A stretch of 64,000 nucleotides of DNA from Lutraria lutraria (Eukaryota; Mollusca; Bivalvia; Venerida; Mactridae), in the NCBI GenBank assembly GCA_964023205.1, contig OZ026845.1, positions 5,342,001 through 5,406,000 of the forward strand, read 5' to 3'. Shown here piece after piece: positions 60,601 through 64,000 of this stretch. The position numbers and the translations under genes were made by a program. Below the pieces are notes generated by a model. The model ran no database searches. It was not told where the DNA came from and saw only the letters and a list, made by a program, of their open reading frames with translations. The stretch's first letter is position 1, and each line of letters opens with the position of its first letter.

Positions 60601-63600
60601 AGAACTTATTTGAAAAGGAGTGGGTATGTGATCTTGTGGTAACGCGCTTGACTACCTATTTACAAGTCGTGGGTTTGAATCTCGGCTTCGGCTTCCGTTA
60701 CTTCAGTGACGCTTTTTCAGTGTCTCCACATTCGCTACCGAGCCCAGTACAGTGTTTAGAAAACTACAGGAAACGGGTGACATGGGTATCGTGCTTTACA
60801 CCGGGCACGATAAAGAACCAGGAAAATCATTCGAAATAAGATTAGGAATATAATTTTATATACCCGGATCTTCTGTATCTTCTCTTCCTTCCATGTGCCG
60901 CGGCGCGGCTCTGTCAAAATGCTTTCGAATGGGCAGATAAAATATTTGAACAACATGTTGTTCAATGCATGGATGAGTATCTATAAAGGATTTAATTTCG
61001 TCATTATGAATGATACGCCAGTGAGTTAACAATGTTAATTGGATATTTCGTTATCATATCATATTCATTCACAGTATTCAGGTAAGAAATAAAACTCACC
61101 ACGAACATCCGTGACACCATGCAGACTATTGTCACCATCATCATTATTATTATCATGATTATGTATATTAGTTTCGTAAAAAGTCGTGACTGAATTTTTA
61201 CGATATGACGTAAACCTAGATTAATAACTTTCGCCCCATGCTCTGCTAAACAGCTTCTCTCCATACGTCTACACGTTTCTTTCATACCGTCTATGTGGAC
61301 CTGTTGAAGCTTTTGCATTCGATGATTGAGTCATTATGATAAATTTAACACTCTGTCTAGATATCCTTTTCCATATTTTGACCTTTTTGAACACTTATTC
61401 GTTATTTACATATTTCATTCATGTTTAGTTTGTGCAATTGTATACCCTGCAATCAAACAGAGAAAACTACAAACAAGTAGCTAGTCTTGAGTAGCAGACA
61501 TGCATAGACTTAATTATTTGTAGATAAACACATCACGTAAATGGTCAATACGTCCAGTATGCGCTGATCGAACATTAAAAACAGGCCACCTAGATCACTT
61601 CAGTGGTAAATTGTAAAACAACCAACATACGCACTTTACTCAGTGAAATTTGACGCAACATTTTTTTAAAACGGCCTTAAAAGTAGGTGGCCACGCCGAA
61701 AAAAAAAGTTCAGTATTATTGTTATCAAGTCGAATTTTTTAACAATATATTATGATAGATAGTACATGTATTGTCCTTTAAAAAATGGTACTATATTAAC
61801 CATTAAATGTGATGCAGTAGAGGAAAGCAAATACATGTACATAATGGTATTGAAAAAAGGAAGAAGAAAAATAAGGACAGCGATACAAATTTAACCATAA
61901 AATCGTTGTAAGATATAGTGATAGACTATGAATATACAATGTGTTATGTAAAGACCGTATAATTCACTGTATGTGTCATCATTAAATAACACGGTAACAC
62001 AGAGGCTGTGCGAGTTTATTACCATGATACATAACTGGAAAAACACACAAGGTCAATTACTCAACATTAGATATGGGATAACAAATTAAGTTTTCGTCTA
62101 AAAATTACTGAGTATGTAATTCCGCTTACACAGTCTGTATTTGCACTTTTAACTCGACGATGTGTCAACTTGATTAAGTATACATGTCTTATATGATATG
62201 TTGTGTGAAAATGACAGCGTCCCATAGTAGAATATTAAGACTCATTCGTTGGTCAGGTGCCCCTATTAAGCGACTGATCTTGGTGTCTCGATCTCGCTCA
62301 CTATTGCTAGACTGTTCAAAAGTTACCAACTATAAAAAGACGAAGTAATGTTTTTATATAGACCTAGCAGATGAATATCAATGGAAAACTAGGATGTACC
62401 GATCTTGTCAAGTTGTATATGTTTTCTTTTCATTTGCAGGCACATTTAGGCGCAGCTTTCGGTGAAGGTAAAGGTGAAATATACTTAGACAATGTACAAT
62501 GCACGGGCAAAGAGAAAAGTATTGGAGAATGTCAACATAATGGATGGGGTAACAACAACTGCAGACATTACGAGGACGCTGGAGTTGCATGTTATAATCA
62601 TTCAGGTGAGAATGTGAAACCATGTAATGTATGTTCACGAAATACCTTTTTACCTATTGTGATCGTTTGATGTCCGTCGTCCGTGTGTGCGTGCGTCAAC
62701 AATTGCTTTAAACAACATCTCCTTCTTAACCGGGTGGCCAATTTAAATGATATTCATTGCATGAAGCTCTACCAAAGTTGTTAAAAATTTTAATTTCATT
62801 GAAAACTCTGGTTGCCATGGCAACCAATATGAAAAGATTTTAAAATCTTCTTGTCCAAAACCACAGGGCTTAGAGCTTAATTATAGATATTTGGTGTGTA
62901 GCATTGTCTAGTGGACCTCTACCAAGTTTGTTCAAATCAATGCCCTAGGGTCAAAATTGACCCCGCCCCAGGGGTCACTTGATTTTACATATAGACTTAT
63001 AAATGGAAGTTTTAAAAATCTTGTCAGATATTGGCCTCGCCCCAGGGGTCACTGGGTTTTATGTAGACTTATATAGGAAAATTTTAAAAATCTTCTTGTC
63101 AGAAACTACAATGCTTGAGCTTATATATTTGGTGTATAGAATTGTCTAGTGAACCTTTACCAAGTTTGTTCAAATTATTGCCCTAGGATGAAAATTGGCC
63201 TCGTCACAGGATCACTTAATTTTACAAAGGCAAATGATAATTTTCTCGAAGAGTCCTTTTATCTGTTGAGCGATATAATAATGTTGTTTAATTTCCGTCC
63301 ATCACACTGCTTCGCTATGTATTGAAACATATTCGGTTTAAAAGCTCTTGCTGACTCAAAATAAAACTTATTCTATCTTAGTGTAAGGAACGACAACTGT
63401 TGCTGTTACTTTTACCTAAATTGGTTCCCGCTGATTAGTGTGGTGTACTGCTACATGGAACGGGAACCCGTTTAACTGCTTAGACGGAATTTATACTCTT
63501 CTCTTCGTCTGAAAATATTTGTTAAAAACTAATTAAAATAATTAAAAGTATTGCATGACCTGTTTTTTGAACATGAATTATTATATTACAAGTGCAGTAT

Positions 63601-64000
63601 TCATCAGCAACATTAGTTTTCATTAGAGGTATTTATTTGTCCCCTTGGCTGCCGTTTATAGGTTTGACATATATTTCCGCGATATTTCTACATGGAGTAA
63701 ATTCTTTTCTTAAGTTGTCAAACATATTATACAACGTTAGGCGACTTCAAGACAGTGCATCTGTCAAACTCTAGTAACCAGACTTTTTGTGTCGAACAAA
63801 AAAAATGGTTTAAAACATCTTAATAAGCTGATATAAAAGTAAATTTTGCCTCAACACTTTAAGAACAAATTTTGATATTTTTTTGTGGTCTAGTGTCTGC
63901 AAGCAAATATATTAGATTTCTTAATTTATACTTCCCTCCTGAGTTCTCCGTAAATTTTCATTTTGTCTATTTTCAGTTCGATTGAATTCCAGGGGTAGAA
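57667..64000 (+). CDS. Scavenger receptor cysteine-rich (SRCR) domain protein, partial
   Basis: Exons: 57667 (or 57758)-57912, 62440-62605, and 63977 to the window edge. The first SRCR domain starts [18 protein letters not shown], contains [20 protein letters not shown] and continues in the next exon with [20 protein letters not shown] to GVACYN. It has six cysteines and is split by a phase-0 intron, which fits group A SRCR domains (six Cys, more than one exon). The third exon begins in phase (VRLNSRGR), the opening of a second SRCR domain cut off here. Two leaders are possible: an in-line ATG at 57667 (AAAAAATGG context) encoding a hydrophobic 23-residue stretch ending in YVTA, or splicing at the TTACAG before 57758 from the signal exon at 40615. 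The product is secreted or membrane-bound, with a probable role in ligand binding or innate recognition. The ORF track length says nothing about the full size, because the gene runs off the window. Confidence 0.87.
57913..59850. other. SRCR intron sequence, no internal gene
   Basis: Includes a half-copy of the GGTTCCCGTT-type module (AACTGGTTCCTGTTCCATG, about 58472). A 150-codon ORF at 58360-58812 has no signal peptide, domain or splice context. Confidence 0.4.
59860..60120 (+). pseudogene. LINE reverse-transcriptase C-terminal remnant
   Basis: The frame contains [11 protein letters not shown], then [10 protein letters not shown] and a segment ending [15 protein letters not shown]. The order resembles the region after the reverse-transcriptase palm in Jockey/CR1-like LINEs (an MxYKIxxxLVDI helix, a TRGxxxxF motif, a YxxSFFPxTIxxWN motif), with the final WN-LP decayed. 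It is short and lies in an SRCR intron. Confidence 0.5.
60622..60895 (+). mobile_element. tRNA-derived SINE, family A copy 3
   Basis: GATCTTGTGGTAACGCGCTT and GTGGGTTTGAATCTCGGCTT are followed by GGGCACGATAAAGAACCAGG, TCGAAATAAGATTAGGAATA and CTTCTGTATCTTCTCTTCC. It is the longest family A copy here; the body matches 41921 closely. Confidence 0.78.
60900..62439. other. SRCR intron sequence, nothing recognised
   Basis: AT-rich sequence, with an ORF on the minus strand at 61004-61318 that has no supporting features. Confidence 0.35.
62665..63235 (+). mobile_element. Partial AGGGCC-hairpin family element (copy D)
   Basis: It opens at TGATGTCCGTCGTCCGTGTG and contains AAACAACATCTCCTTCTTAA and CACAGGGCTTAGAGCTTA. 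At least three diverged ~155-bp units follow with the phrase TCTACCAAGTTTGTTCAAAT. It is related to 25533-27409 but lacks both terminal hairpins, so it is a truncated copy in an SRCR intron. Confidence 0.7.
63418..63474. repeat. Palindromic GGTTCCCG module
   Basis: AAATTGGTTCCCG at the left and CGGGAACCCGTTT at the right form an imperfect 13-bp stem around GTGTGGTGTACTGCTACATG-like loop sequence. It is related to 24986-25038. Confidence 0.55.

Overview
This is an AT-rich invertebrate genomic window with interrupted genes: GT-AG introns, long gene-poor stretches, tRNA-derived SINEs, foldback elements, MITEs and short DNA transposons. The repeat set (elements ending in an AGGGCC/GGCCCT hairpin, SINEs ending near a CGACGTTAAAC motif, a hAT-type MITE) and an SRCR gene suggest a marine bivalve mollusc. 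That assignment is inference; no search was possible. All gene models below are spliced by eye from reading frames, GT/AG sites and intron phase.

Region by region: 1-6.9 kb is gene-poor and holds a foldback element, a hAT MITE, a SINE and a TIR element. 6.9-11.8 kb (minus strand) is a complete seven-exon NEIL1-type DNA glycosylase gene. A 380-bp interval with a full CRE palindrome separates it from the divergent TRMT1 gene (tRNA m2,2G26 methyltransferase, plus strand, 12.2-23.6 kb), whose introns are full of transposable elements. 23.6-34.7 kb is mostly repeats: a 1.9-kb element with internal satellite units, a possible small transcript and a second hAT MITE nested in another repeat. 34.7-38.1 kb (minus strand) holds a phase-consistent five-exon gene for a 114-residue protein I do not recognise, with a YY1-type motif at its likely promoter. 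From 40.6 kb to the right edge lies a locus for a secreted or membrane scavenger-receptor cysteine-rich (SRCR) protein. It has a candidate signal-peptide exon at 40.6 kb, an alternative in-line leader at 57.7 kb, a complete first SRCR domain (57.8 and 62.4 kb) and the start of a second domain cut by the window end. Inside the possible 17-kb first intron, on the opposite strand, is an intact ORF with a signal peptide followed by fourteen 15-residue Tyr/Arg/Gln-rich repeats, next to a mariner fragment.

Most interesting: (1) TRMT1 appears to have a cassette exon. Skipping it gives a continuous reading frame with one N-terminus. Including it ends a 49-codon upstream ORF at TGATG, where the overlapping ATG opens a mitochondrial-type leader. 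This would be a compact dual-localisation switch. (2) The nested tandem-repeat secreted-protein ORF. (3) The unrecognised small gene. No operons, CRISPR arrays or rRNA genes are visible, and no tRNA-like sequence here looks like an intact functional tRNA gene.
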